From positions 54,145-118,144 of the forward strand of contig SFDQ01000006.1 in the NCBI GenBank assembly GCA_004558145.1: DNA of 64,000 nt, read 5' to 3'. The stretch is from Oscillospiraceae bacterium (GTDB taxonomy: Bacteria; Bacillota_A; Clostridia; Oscillospirales; Ruminococcaceae). A program made the position numbers and the translations under genes. Each line of letters begins with the position of its first letter. The first letter of the stretch is position 1. Under the pieces are notes generated by a model. The model was given only the letters and a program-made list of their open reading frames with translations, was not told the origin of the DNA and made no database searches. Shown here piece after piece: positions 8,388 through 16,747 of the stretch.

Positions 8388-9866
8388 ATGAAACTTTCCC
8401 AGTTGATGGAAGGGCTGGACTATCTGGTCCTGCAGGGCGATGCCGAGACCGAAGTGACGGACGTTGCCTATGACTCCCGCAAGGTGCAGCCCGGCTTTGC
8501 CTTTGTCTGCGTGGTGGGCACCAACCGTGACAGCCACGATTACGCCGAAGACGTGGCCGCCGCCGGGGCCAGCGTGCTGGTCATCCAGCACAAGCTGGAC
8601 GAGATGCCCGCCGGCGTCACCGTGGTGCAGGTGGAAAACAGCCGCCACGCCCTGGCCATCATGAGCTGCAACCTCTTCGGCAACCCCGCCAAAAAGATGA
8701 CTATGATCGGCGTCACCGGCACCAAGGGCAAGACCACCACCGCCCACATGATCCAGGCGGCGCTGAACGCCGCCGGAAAAACCTGCGGCATCATCGGCAC
8801 CAACGGCACTGCCTTCGCCGGCGAGCGCCACGCCCTGGCCAACACCACCCCCGAAAGCTACGAGCTGCAAAAGCTCTTCTCCGAGATGCTGGCCGCCGGG
8901 TGCGACAGCGTGGTGATGGAGGTCTCCAGCCAGGGCCTGATGATGAGCCGCGTGGACGGCATCCACTTCGACGTGGGCGTGTTCACCAACCTCTACCCCG
9001 ACCACATCGGCGGCCCCGGCGAGCACCAGAGCTTTGAGGAATACCGCGCCTGGAAGGGCCAGCTGTTCCGCCGCTGCGACGTGGGCGTGGTGAACGTGGA
9101 CGACAAAAACTGCAACACCCTGCTGGCGGGCCACACCTGCCGGCTGGTCAGCTACGCCATGCACAAGGAAGCGGACTTCGTGGGCAGCGGCCTGGAGCTG
9201 GAGCGGGGCGAAAACTTTTTGGGCATCTCCTACCAGCTCAGCGGCGTGTGGAACGCCCGCGTGCGGGTGAACATGCCCGGCGAGTTCAGCGTCTACAACT
9301 CCCTGGCCGCCCTGGCGGTGGGCCAGGTGCTGGGCCTTGAGATGGAGGCCGTGTGCAAAGGCCTGGAGCAGGTCAGCGTCAAGGGCCGCGTGGAGCTGGT
9401 GCCGGTGAGCAAGCGGTTCACCGTGCTCATCGACTTTGCCCACAACGAGGCGGGCACCGAGAACCTGCTCACCACCCTGCGTGCCTACCAGCCCAAACGG
9501 CTGGTGGTGCTCTTCGGCTGCGGCGGTGACCGCAGCCGCCTGCGCCGCTACGGCATGGGCGAGGTGGCCAGCCGCCTGGCGGACTTCCTCATCCTCACCG
9601 AGGACAACAACCGCTTCGAGGAAGTGGAAGCCATCCTGGCGGACATCAAGATCGGCATCGCCCAGGGCCGCCCCGACGTGCCCTGTGTGGAAATTCCCGA
9701 CCGCCTGGACGCGCTGCACTACGCCCTGGACCACGCCCAGGACGGCGACATGATCGCCGTCATCGGCAAGGGCCATGAGACCTACCGCGACCGCAAGGGC
9801 AAAAAGACCCCCTTCCTGGAGCGGGAGCTGCTGCTGGAATACGCGCAGCAGATCGGCCTGGAATGA
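8388..9866 (+). CDS. murE: MurE-type UDP-MurNAc-tripeptide synthetase
   Basis: The 492-residue protein adds the third amino acid to UDP-MurNAc-dipeptide. Visible features are DSRKVQPG at about 29–36, the ATP P-loop GTKGKTT at 111–117, GTNGT shortly after, and NTTPES for UDP-MurNAc-dipeptide binding. The specificity loop reads D406-N407-N408-R409 instead of the DNPR typical of meso-DAP enzymes, and the usual YAHTPD segment is replaced by DFAHNEAG. The side chain added (DAP, Lys or Orn) is therefore uncertain, and this could be a divergent paralogue rather than the only MurE. The ATG follows AAAGGGAGG. Confidence 0.87.
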   Translation: MKLSQLMEGLDYLVLQGDAETEVTDVAYDSRKVQPGFAFVCVVGTNRDSHDYAEDVAAAGASVLVIQHKLDEMPAGVTVVQVENSRHALAIMSCNLFGNPAKKMTMIGVTGTKGKTTTAHMIQAALNAAGKTCGIIGTNGTAFAGERHALANTTPESYELQKLFSEMLAAGCDSVVMEVSSQGLMMSRVDGIHFDVGVFTNLYPDHIGGPGEHQSFEEYRAWKGQLFRRCDVGVVNVDDKNCNTLLAGHTCRLVSYAMHKEADFVGSGLELERGENFLGISYQLSGVWNARVRVNMPGEFSVYNSLAALAVGQVLGLEMEAVCKGLEQVSVKGRVELVPVSKRFTVLIDFAHNEAGTENLLTTLRAYQPKRLVVLFGCGGDRSRLRRYGMGEVASRLADFLILTEDNNRFEEVEAILADIKIGIAQGRPDVPCVEIPDRLDALHYALDHAQDGDMIAVIGKGHETYRDRKGKKTPFLERELLLEYAQQIGLE

Positions 9867-9908
9867 ACAGAACGAACACAACGAAACACGAGGAAGCGAA
9901 CGAACGAC

Positions 9909-11651
9909 ATGCCCATCATCGGTATTGACCTTGGAACCACAAACAGCCTGGCCGCGGTGTACAAGGACGGCGCCAGCCGCCTTGTGCCCAACGCCTTCGG
10001 CGAATATCTCACCCCCAGCGTCGTCAGCATCGACGAGGACGGCGAGGTGCTGGTGGGCAAAGCCGCCAAGGAGCGGCTCATCACCCACCCCGAGCGCACC
10101 GCCGCCGCCTTCAAGCGGGCCATGGGCACCGGTAGGACCTTTACCCTCGCCGGGCGGGAATTCCTGCCCGAGGAGCTCTCCGCCCTGGTGCTGCGCCGTT
10201 TGAAAGAGGACGCGGAGGCCTATCTCGGCCAGCCGGTGGAGGAGGCCGTGGTCAGCGTGCCCGCCTATTTCACCGACTCCCAGCGCGCCGCCACCAAGCG
10301 GGCGGGCAAGCTGGCGGGCCTCAAGGTGGAGCGCCTCATCAACGAGCCCAGCGCCGCGGCCCTGGCCTGCTACGACCCCGACCAGGGTGACGCGGCCTTT
10401 CTGGTCTACGACTTCGGCGGCGGCACGCTGGACGTCTCGGTGGTGGACTGCTTTGAAAATGTGGTGAACATCCTGGCCGTCAGCGGCGACAACCAGCTGG
10501 GCGGCAACGACCTGGACGCGGCCATCGCCCACATGTACTGCCAGGAGAACAACATCGACTACGACGCGCTGGACCCCAGTTTGCGGGCCATCCTGCTGGC
10601 CCAGGCCGAGCAGTGCAAGCAGACCCTCACCACCGCCCCCATGGCGGTGATGGTGCTGGACCTGCCGGGCCTTGTGGGCTCCATGAGCCTCACCGGCCAA
10701 AAGCTCATCGAAAACGCAGCCACCCTCTTCGGGCGCATGCGCACCCCGCTGCAGAAGGCCCTGCGGGACAGCGGCCTTGCTCCCCGGGAGCTGCACGGCG
10801 TGGTGCCGGTGGGCGGCAGCTGCAAGATGCCGGTGGTGCGCCAGTACCTGTCCCATCTGCTGGGCCGGCCTCTGCTGGATGCCGGCCACCCGGACACGGT
10901 GGTGGCCCAGGGTGCGGGGCTTTACGCCGCCATGAAGGAGCGCAAGGCCGAACTGCGTCAGATGGTGCTTACCGACCTGTGTCCCTTCACCCTGGGCGTG
11001 GGGGTACATAACCCGGCGGATGAGGACAACCTCATCATGAGCCCCATCATCGAGCGCAACAGCGCCCTGCCCACCAGCAAGGTGGAAAAGTACTATACTG
11101 TCAGCGCCGGCCAGACCAAGCTGCACATCCAGATCTTTCAGGGCGAGGCGATGTACTGCGCCGACAACCGCAAGCTGGGCGAGCTGGACCTGCCGGTGCC
11201 GCCCGGCCCCGCGGGGCAGGAGGGCGCGGCGGTGCGCTTCACCTACGACATCAACGGCATCCTGGAAGTGGAGGCCGAAAGCCTCTCCACCGGCAAGGCC
11301 ATCAGCGCGGTGCTGGTGGGGCCGGGCAGCGGCCTCTCCGAAGCCGAGGCGAAAAAGCGGCTGGAGCAGCTGCAAAAGCTGAAGATACACCCCCGGGACC
11401 GGGAGGAGAACCGCCTGCTGCTGGCCCGGGGCGAGCGCCTGTGGAAAGAGACCCTGGGCGAAGTGCGCGAGCAGGTGGGCCGGGTGATGGAGGCCTTCCA
11501 GGAGGAACTGGCCAGCCAGGAGCCCGCCCGCATCCTGCGTGCCAGAAGCCGCTGCAAGGAGATGCTGGACCGGCTGGAGGCCGGCAGCGGCCTGGACGAG
11601 CAGAACTGGGACGACTTTTTTGACGACGAAAACGGCGAGGACGAGGAATGA
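9909..11651 (+). CDS. Non-canonical Hsp70 (DnaK-like) chaperone
   Basis: The 580-residue Hsp70-type ATPase has IGIDLGTTNS (4–13), a second phosphate loop VYDFGGGTLDVSV, and GGSCKMPVV in the adenosine loop. A substrate-binding region follows, but the helical lid is short. It ends in an acidic DDFFDDENGEDEE tail, not the EEVxD-type or Gly-rich end of housekeeping DnaK. No grpE is adjacent. The next gene, a J-like membrane protein, starts inside its stop codon (ATGA overlap), so the two are translationally coupled and probably work together. It is not the primary DnaK. Confidence 0.87.
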   Translation: MPIIGIDLGTTNSLAAVYKDGASRLVPNAFGEYLTPSVVSIDEDGEVLVGKAAKERLITHPERTAAAFKRAMGTGRTFTLAGREFLPEELSALVLRRLKEDAEAYLGQPVEEAVVSVPAYFTDSQRAATKRAGKLAGLKVERLINEPSAAALACYDPDQGDAAFLVYDFGGGTLDVSVVDCFENVVNILAVSGDNQLGGNDLDAAIAHMYCQENNIDYDALDPSLRAILLAQAEQCKQTLTTAPMAVMVLDLPGLVGSMSLTGQKLIENAATLFGRMRTPLQKALRDSGLAPRELHGVVPVGGSCKMPVVRQYLSHLLGRPLLDAGHPDTVVAQGAGLYAAMKERKAELRQMVLTDLCPFTLGVGVHNPADEDNLIMSPIIERNSALPTSKVEKYYTVSAGQTKLHIQIFQGEAMYCADNRKLGELDLPVPPGPAGQEGAAVRFTYDINGILEVEAESLSTGKAISAVLVGPGSGLSEAEAKKRLEQLQKLKIHPRDREENRLLLARGERLWKETLGEVREQVGRVMEAFQEELASQEPARILRARSRCKEMLDRLEAGSGLDEQNWDDFFDDENGEDEE

Positions 11652-13003
11652 ATTTCTGGGAGATACTGGGCATTTCGCCCACCACCGACCTGGCGGCCAT
11701 CCGGCACGCCTATGCCGAGAAGACCCGCGCCTGCCACCCGGAGGAAGACCCGGAGGGCTTTGATAAGCTGCACACCGCCTTTCAGGAGGCGACGCAGTAC
11801 GCCCGGCGTTCCCGCCGGGCGGCCCCGGCGGCGCCCCAGGCCGAAAAGCGCCCCGCCGCCGCGCCCGCGGCTCCGGCGGTGGCCGGCACCCGGGAAAGCT
11901 GCCTTGCCGCCGAGCAGGCGGCCTATCTTGCTTGGATGAAGAAAAACGGCTCCGCCGCCCGTCAGGCGGGGGAGCAGACCACCTTCGACTTCTCCGCCGC
12001 CGAGACCGCACCCCGCCGCGCCCCCGCGCGGCCCCGGGAGCCGGGCGACGAGGAAGAACAGCCTCCCGCGGCGCAAACGCCGCCCGAACCGCAGCCGCAG
12101 TTCGACTTCGACCACCTGCCTCAGCAGGTCAGCCGCCAGCGCCGGCAGCAGGCCCAGGAGTTGGTGGACCAGCTGCGGGCGGCCTGCGGCCCCGACGCCG
12201 GGCGCTGGCAGGCCCGGGAACTGCTGGAAAGCGAGGAGTTCCGCGCCCTTCAGCATGCCCCCGAATTTTTGGAAACGCTGGTCAAGTTCCTCAAAACCGA
12301 ACCCGCCTGCCTGGAAAAACTGGCGGTGGACCTGGCCTACGCCTATGGCCTGCCCAAACCGGGTGAGGGCTCCGGCCCCGCGCCGGACGCCTTCCATGAG
12401 GAACTTTTCGCCCTGCTGCGCCCCATCTGGCAGGCCCGGTGGAAGGTGCTGGAAAAGAAAAATGAACAGGAAGCCGCCCGCCCGGGCAACATTGCCGCCC
12501 TTGTCATCGGCATGATCGTGGTGATCATGCTGCTGGCTGCCCTGGACGGGCTGCACATCGCCCTGCGCCTGCCGCTGGCCCTTCTGGGCGGCGCGGCGGG
12601 AGTGGTGGCGGCGCTGCTGGTGCAGCGCATGCAGGCCCGGGGCTGGCTGCCCGCCACGCGGGTCCTGGCGCTGCGGGCGTTCCAGCTGTTTTTCCTGGCC
12701 CTCTTTTTCTTCAATGTGGGCCCGGCCAGCACGGTCAGCCTGCTGGCCTGTTATGTGGCCACCGCCCTGCCCGGTCGCAAATGGTACTTCCGCCAGTCAA
12801 AGCAGACGCGCTTTACCCTCACCGCCGCCTGCGCCGTGCTCAGCGTGATCTGGGTGCCCGTCTCCTTCGTCGTGATGCCGTCCATCACCGACGACGTGGC
12901 CTTCTGCGCCATCTTCAGCTGGTGCGTGCTGCCCCTGGCCTTTATCCGCTGCATCGTCAGCAACTGCCGGTTCTACAAACTGGCCGCCCGCTATGGGCTG
13001 TGA
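11648..13003 (+). CDS. Membrane-anchored J-domain-like co-chaperone
   Basis: The 451-residue protein opens with a J-domain-like segment (FWEILGISPTTD…, residues 3–55) in which the catalytic HPD is replaced by HPE (CHPEEDPEGF). An Ala/Pro-rich linker and a helical region follow. The C-terminal third, from about residue 280, holds several hydrophobic segments, giving a polytopic anchor. The start overlaps the Hsp70 stop by four bases. It most likely recruits the Hsp70 encoded upstream to the membrane. The HPE variant would weaken ATPase stimulation by the classical mechanism, so the pair may be specialised. Confidence 0.78.
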   Translation: MNFWEILGISPTTDLAAIRHAYAEKTRACHPEEDPEGFDKLHTAFQEATQYARRSRRAAPAAPQAEKRPAAAPAAPAVAGTRESCLAAEQAAYLAWMKKNGSAARQAGEQTTFDFSAAETAPRRAPARPREPGDEEEQPPAAQTPPEPQPQFDFDHLPQQVSRQRRQQAQELVDQLRAACGPDAGRWQARELLESEEFRALQHAPEFLETLVKFLKTEPACLEKLAVDLAYAYGLPKPGEGSGPAPDAFHEELFALLRPIWQARWKVLEKKNEQEAARPGNIAALVIGMIVVIMLLAALDGLHIALRLPLALLGGAAGVVAALLVQRMQARGWLPATRVLALRAFQLFFLALFFFNVGPASTVSLLACYVATALPGRKWYFRQSKQTRFTLTAACAVLSVIWVPVSFVVMPSITDDVAFCAIFSWCVLPLAFIRCIVSNCRFYKLAARYGL

Positions 13004-13016
13004 CAAACACATACCC

Positions 13017-13061
13017 GCCCCCTCTCCCCGCATAGAATGCCAGGGGAGAGGGGGCTTTTTT
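13017..13061 (+). terminator. Terminator between the chaperone pair and the PBP
   Basis: The stem CCCCTCTCCCC / GGGGAGAGGGG is followed by CTTTTTT. The T-run ends 1–2 bases ahead of the first possible PBP start codon. Confidence 0.85.
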
Positions 13062-13062
13062 C

Positions 13063-15306
13063 ATGGCTTTGGAACCGATGCTCAAGGCCGCCCAGGACCG
13101 GGGCATGAAGCTGCGCACAAGGCTGGTGGCGGGGTTCTTCGCGCTGGTGTGCTTCGGCGGGCTGGTCGCCCGGCTGTGGTACATCCAGATCACCGACCAC
13201 GATTTCTATGCCGGGCGGGCCAGCGGCCAGCAATTGCGGGACACGGTGGTCCCCGCGCCCCGGGGCGACATCGTGGACGCGAACGGCGTGCCGCTGGCGG
13301 TGAACGCCACCTGCTGGACCATCCGCGCCTCGCCCCGGGAGATGGCGGACGAGGACGTGGAGCCCGCCAGCCGGGCGCTGGCCCCGCTGGTGGGCATGGA
13401 GTACGAGGAGCTGTATGGGATATTGTCCCAGCGGTCCAGCAACGACGCGCTGCTGCTGCGCCGGGCGGACCGGGAGACCGCCGACGCGGTGCGGCAGCTT
13501 TGCGCCGAAAACGGGTGGGAGGGCATCCTGCTTTTGGAGGACACCAAGCGCTGGTACCCGGAAGGGGACTTCGCCGCCAGCCTGCTGGGCTTCACCAACG
13601 TGGACAACGCCGGCATGGCGGGCCTGGAACTGGAATACGACCAGCAGCTCACCGGCACCAGCGGCCGGGTGCTCAGCGCCAAAAACGCCTGGGGCTACGA
13701 CATGCCCACCGACTACGACACCTACATCGCCCCGGTGCAGGGCAACACCCTCCAGCTCACCATCGACGTGAACGTGCAGCACTATCTCGAAAACTACCTC
13801 AGCTATGCGGTCAAGGCCTACAACGTGAGCCAGCGGGCGGTGGGCATCGTGATGGAGGTGGACACCGGCCGGGTGCTGGCCATCGCCACAAAGCCGGACT
13901 ACGACCCCAACGAGCCCCGGGTGCTGGCGGACGAGGAGGCTCGCGCCCTGGTGGACAGCCTCTCCGGCGAGGAGCGGGCCGCCGCCTTGCAGCTGGCCCA
14001 GCAGACCCAGTGGCGCAACAAGGTGGTGAGCGACCTTTACGAGCCGGGCTCGGTGTTCAAGCTCATCACCTGCGCCGCCGCGCTGGACACCGGGGCCGTC
14101 ACCCCCTCCAGCACCTTCTACTGCGGCGAGGCTTACAAGGTGGCGGGCATCGCCTTCCACTGCGCCAACCACAAGAGCCACGGCAACCAGACGGTGGCCC
14201 AGGCGCTGGCCAACAGCTGCAACCAGAGCTTCATCCAGATCGGCCAGCGGCTGGGCGTGCAGGACTTCTGCGATTATTTCGAGGCTTTCGGCCTGCAGGG
14301 TGCCACCGGCATCGACCTGCCCGCCGAGCCGAAGAAGTCGGAGTATTACACCGCCGACCGCATGGGCCCGGTGGAGCTGGCCAGCTGCGCCTTCGGCCAG
14401 TCCAGCAAGATAACCCCCATCCAGATGATCACCGCCGTCTGCGCGGTGGTGAACGGGGGCAACCTGATGCAGCCCTATGTGGTGGAAAAGATAACCGACG
14501 CGGCGGGCAACGTGGTCAGCACCACCGAGCCCACGGTGCGCCGTCAGGTCATCCGCCCCGAGACCAGCGCCCTGATGTGTCAGATGATGGAGGGCGTGGT
14601 GGACGGCGGCAGCGGCAAAAACGCCTATGTGGCGGGCTACCGGGTGGGCGGCAAGACCGGCACCAGCCAGAAGCTGGACTCGGAGGACGAGGAGGCCCGC
14701 ATCGCCAGCTTTGTGGGCATCGCCCCGGCGGACGACCCCCAAATAGCGGTGCTCATCGCCCTGGATGAGCCCCACACATTTGCCAACGGCGGCGGCGCGC
14801 TGGCGGCCCCGGTGGCGGCGCAGGTCATCGAGGAGACCCTGCGCTACTACGGCGTGCAGCCCCAGTACACCCCCGAGGAACAGCAGCGGCTGGAAAACCA
14901 GGTCCCCGCCGTGACCGAGCTCCCGGCGGAGGCCGCCGCGGCAAAACTGCAGGAGGCGGGCTTTGCCGCCCGGGTGGTGGGCGGAGGCGACACTGTCCGG
15001 GCTCAGTACCCCGCGGCGGGCGAAACGCTGCCCCGGGGCTCCACCGTGCTGCTCTACACCGAGGAAAACGCCGTCCGTCAGGTCACCACCGTGCCCAGCG
15101 CGGCGGGGCAGACCCTGGATGAGGCCACCGAGACCCTCCACGCCGCCGGGCTGAACATCAAGGCGGAAGGGGCGGCGGAGATGGAAGGGGCGGTGGCGGT
15201 GAGCCAGAGCAGCCCGGCGGGGGAGCAGCTGCCCCAGGGCAGCCTTGTCACCGTGACCTTCTACGACTACACCGTGCCCGCCGACGAGGACGTGAAGATG
15301 GACTAA
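13063..15306 (+). CDS. Class B penicillin-binding protein with two PASTA domains (SpoVD/FtsI type)
   Basis: This is a D,D-transpeptidase that cross-links new peptidoglycan together with a SEDS partner. One membrane helix (about 20–40) precedes a dimerisation domain. The transpeptidase motifs, counted from the 13063 start, are S330-V-F-K333, S385-C-N387 and K531-T-G. Two PASTA repeats fill the last 130 residues. In-frame ATGs at 13063, 13078 and 13105 all lack a good ribosome site. The 13105 start gives MKLRTRLVAGFF and is equally plausible. The SEDS gene follows 58 bases later, giving a cognate PBP–SEDS pair like spoVD–spoVE or ftsI–ftsW. Confidence 0.93.
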   Translation: MALEPMLKAAQDRGMKLRTRLVAGFFALVCFGGLVARLWYIQITDHDFYAGRASGQQLRDTVVPAPRGDIVDANGVPLAVNATCWTIRASPREMADEDVEPASRALAPLVGMEYEELYGILSQRSSNDALLLRRADRETADAVRQLCAENGWEGILLLEDTKRWYPEGDFAASLLGFTNVDNAGMAGLELEYDQQLTGTSGRVLSAKNAWGYDMPTDYDTYIAPVQGNTLQLTIDVNVQHYLENYLSYAVKAYNVSQRAVGIVMEVDTGRVLAIATKPDYDPNEPRVLADEEARALVDSLSGEERAAALQLAQQTQWRNKVVSDLYEPGSVFKLITCAAALDTGAVTPSSTFYCGEAYKVAGIAFHCANHKSHGNQTVAQALANSCNQSFIQIGQRLGVQDFCDYFEAFGLQGATGIDLPAEPKKSEYYTADRMGPVELASCAFGQSSKITPIQMITAVCAVVNGGNLMQPYVVEKITDAAGNVVSTTEPTVRRQVIRPETSALMCQMMEGVVDGGSGKNAYVAGYRVGGKTGTSQKLDSEDEEARIASFVGIAPADDPQIAVLIALDEPHTFANGGGALAAPVAAQVIEETLRYYGVQPQYTPEEQQRLENQVPAVTELPAEAAAAKLQEAGFAARVVGGGDTVRAQYPAAGETLPRGSTVLLYTEENAVRQVTTVPSAAGQTLDEATETLHAAGLNIKAEGAAEMEGAVAVSQSSPAGEQLPQGSLVTVTFYDYTVPADEDVKMD

Positions 15307-15349
15307 ACCGGGCAGAGCCTGCGCACACTGTTAGGGCAATGCTCAACGC

Positions 15350-15367
15350 AAGGAGGCGGTCAGCCTG
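15350..15367 (+). promoter_or_regulatory. Ribosome site deciding a CTG start
   Basis: AAGGAGG at 15350–15356 is spaced 8 bases from CTG 15365, in frame with the SEDS protein. No ATG, GTG or TTG lies at a usable distance in that frame. Confidence 0.55.
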
Positions 15368-16609
15368 TTCGCTCCAAACCATTCGTCCCCGGCAAAAAGC
15401 CCGGCCCTCCGCGCCCCGGCCGCCGCGAAGCCGGCGCGCCGCCGCGCCCGGCCAAAGCGGGAAAAACGGCCCCTGCCGCCCTGGCTGGAAAAGCTGCTGG
15501 GCGCGGGCCAGCCTTCCATGGACCTGCCCTTCCTCATCCTGGTGCTGGCGCTGGTGGCCTTCGGGCTGGTGATGCTGTTCAGCGCCAGCTATGCGGTGGC
15601 CATGTACCGCCGGGGCACCCCCTACGCCTACATCCGGCCCCAGCTGCTTTTCGCCGCGGTGGGCCTCGCGGCCATGTACATCGCCAGCCGGGTGGATTAC
15701 CACATCTACCACAAGCTGGCCTGGCCGGTGCTGGGGCTTTCGGTGGTGCTGCTGGTGGTGGTGCTCTTCATGCCGGAATACAACGGCTGCAAGCGGTGGA
15801 TCGTGCTGCCGGTGGGCACCCTGCAGCCCAGCGAGATCGCCAAGTTCGCCGTCATCCTGGTGTTCAGCCACATCATCTCCCTCAACCACACCCGCATGAA
15901 GCGGTTCTCGGTGGGGGTGCTGCCCTTCGCTGTCATCCTGGGGGTGCTGGCAGTGCTCATGCTGCTGGAGCCGCACCTGTCCGGCACGCTGCTGCTCTTC
16001 GGCATCGGCGCGGTGCTCATGTTCGTGGGCGGCACCGGCATGCGGTGGTTCGCCATGGCGGCGGGGGGCGGCATCGCGGCGGTGGCGGCGGCGCTGGTGT
16101 TCCTGCCGGACCTTGTGCCCTACGCCGCCGACCGGCTGAACAGCTGGCTGGACCCCTTTGCCGACCCTCTGGGCGACGGCCACCAGACCATCCAGAGCCT
16201 CTACGCCATCGGCTCCGGCGGGGCCACCGGGCTGGGACTTGGCAACAGCCGCCAGAAGTATCTCTATGTGCCCGAGCCCCAGAACGACTTCATCTTCTCC
16301 ATCGTCTGCGAGGAACTGGGCTTCATCGGGGCCTGCCTTGTGATACTGCTGTTCGTGCTGCTGCTCTTGCGGGGCATCACCATCGCGGTGAACGCGCCGG
16401 ACAAATTCGGCGCGCTGCTCACCGTGGGCTTCACGGTGCAGGTGGTGATGCAGGCGGTGCTGAACATGGCGGTGGTCACCAACACCATCCCCAACACCGG
16501 CATCAGCCTGCCCTTTTTCTCCTCCGGCGGCACCAGCCTGATGATGCTGCTGGGCGAGATGGGCATCGTGCTCTCGGTCAGCCGCCAGGCGGGCCAGCAG
16601 AAATATTAG
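15365..16609 (+). CDS. ftsW: FtsW/SpoVE-type SEDS peptidoglycan polymerase
   Basis: This polytopic lipid II polymerase has the GISLPFFSSGGTS motif near the C-terminus and about ten membrane segments. The first ATG (15518) has no ribosome site. The frame is open upstream, and AAGGAGG at 15350–15356 sits 8 bases before an in-frame CTG at 15365. This gives 414 residues with a basic, Ala/Pro-rich cytoplasmic extension of about 51 residues. I prefer that start but it is not certain. The gene follows the class B PBP, so the two probably form one glycosyltransferase–transpeptidase unit. It is clearly paralogous to the partial SEDS gene at the left edge. Confidence 0.9.
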   Translation: MFAPNHSSPAKSPALRAPAAAKPARRRARPKREKRPLPPWLEKLLGAGQPSMDLPFLILVLALVAFGLVMLFSASYAVAMYRRGTPYAYIRPQLLFAAVGLAAMYIASRVDYHIYHKLAWPVLGLSVVLLVVVLFMPEYNGCKRWIVLPVGTLQPSEIAKFAVILVFSHIISLNHTRMKRFSVGVLPFAVILGVLAVLMLLEPHLSGTLLLFGIGAVLMFVGGTGMRWFAMAAGGGIAAVAAALVFLPDLVPYAADRLNSWLDPFADPLGDGHQTIQSLYAIGSGGATGLGLGNSRQKYLYVPEPQNDFIFSIVCEELGFIGACLVILLFVLLLLRGITIAVNAPDKFGALLTVGFTVQVVMQAVLNMAVVTNTIPNTGISLPFFSSGGTSLMMLLGEMGIVLSVSRQAGQQKY

Positions 16610-16614
16610 CAAAT

Positions 16615-16666
16615 GCCCGCCGGGCGTGCGCGGAAGGATTTTCCGCCGCCCCGGCGGGCTTTTTTC
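16615..16666 (+). terminator. Terminator after the PBP–SEDS pair
   Basis: The outer stem GCCCGCCGGG / CCCGGCGGGC encloses an inner GCGGAA / TTCCGC hairpin and is followed by TTTTTTC. Confidence 0.8.
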
Positions 16667-16747
16667 ACCAAAACCGCCCCCGGAACATACAGTGGGCCAT
16701 GACACAACGGAACGGCTTGAGGGGGGCGAAGGAGATTGACGGAATAC

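Noticed and set aside
8367..12011. A continuous minus-strand open frame of 1214 codons opposite murE and the Hsp70 gene
   Set aside because: It is a shadow of GC-rich codons in the opposite strand. Its product is His/Gly/Ala-rich low complexity without domains, and the plus-strand genes are unmistakable.
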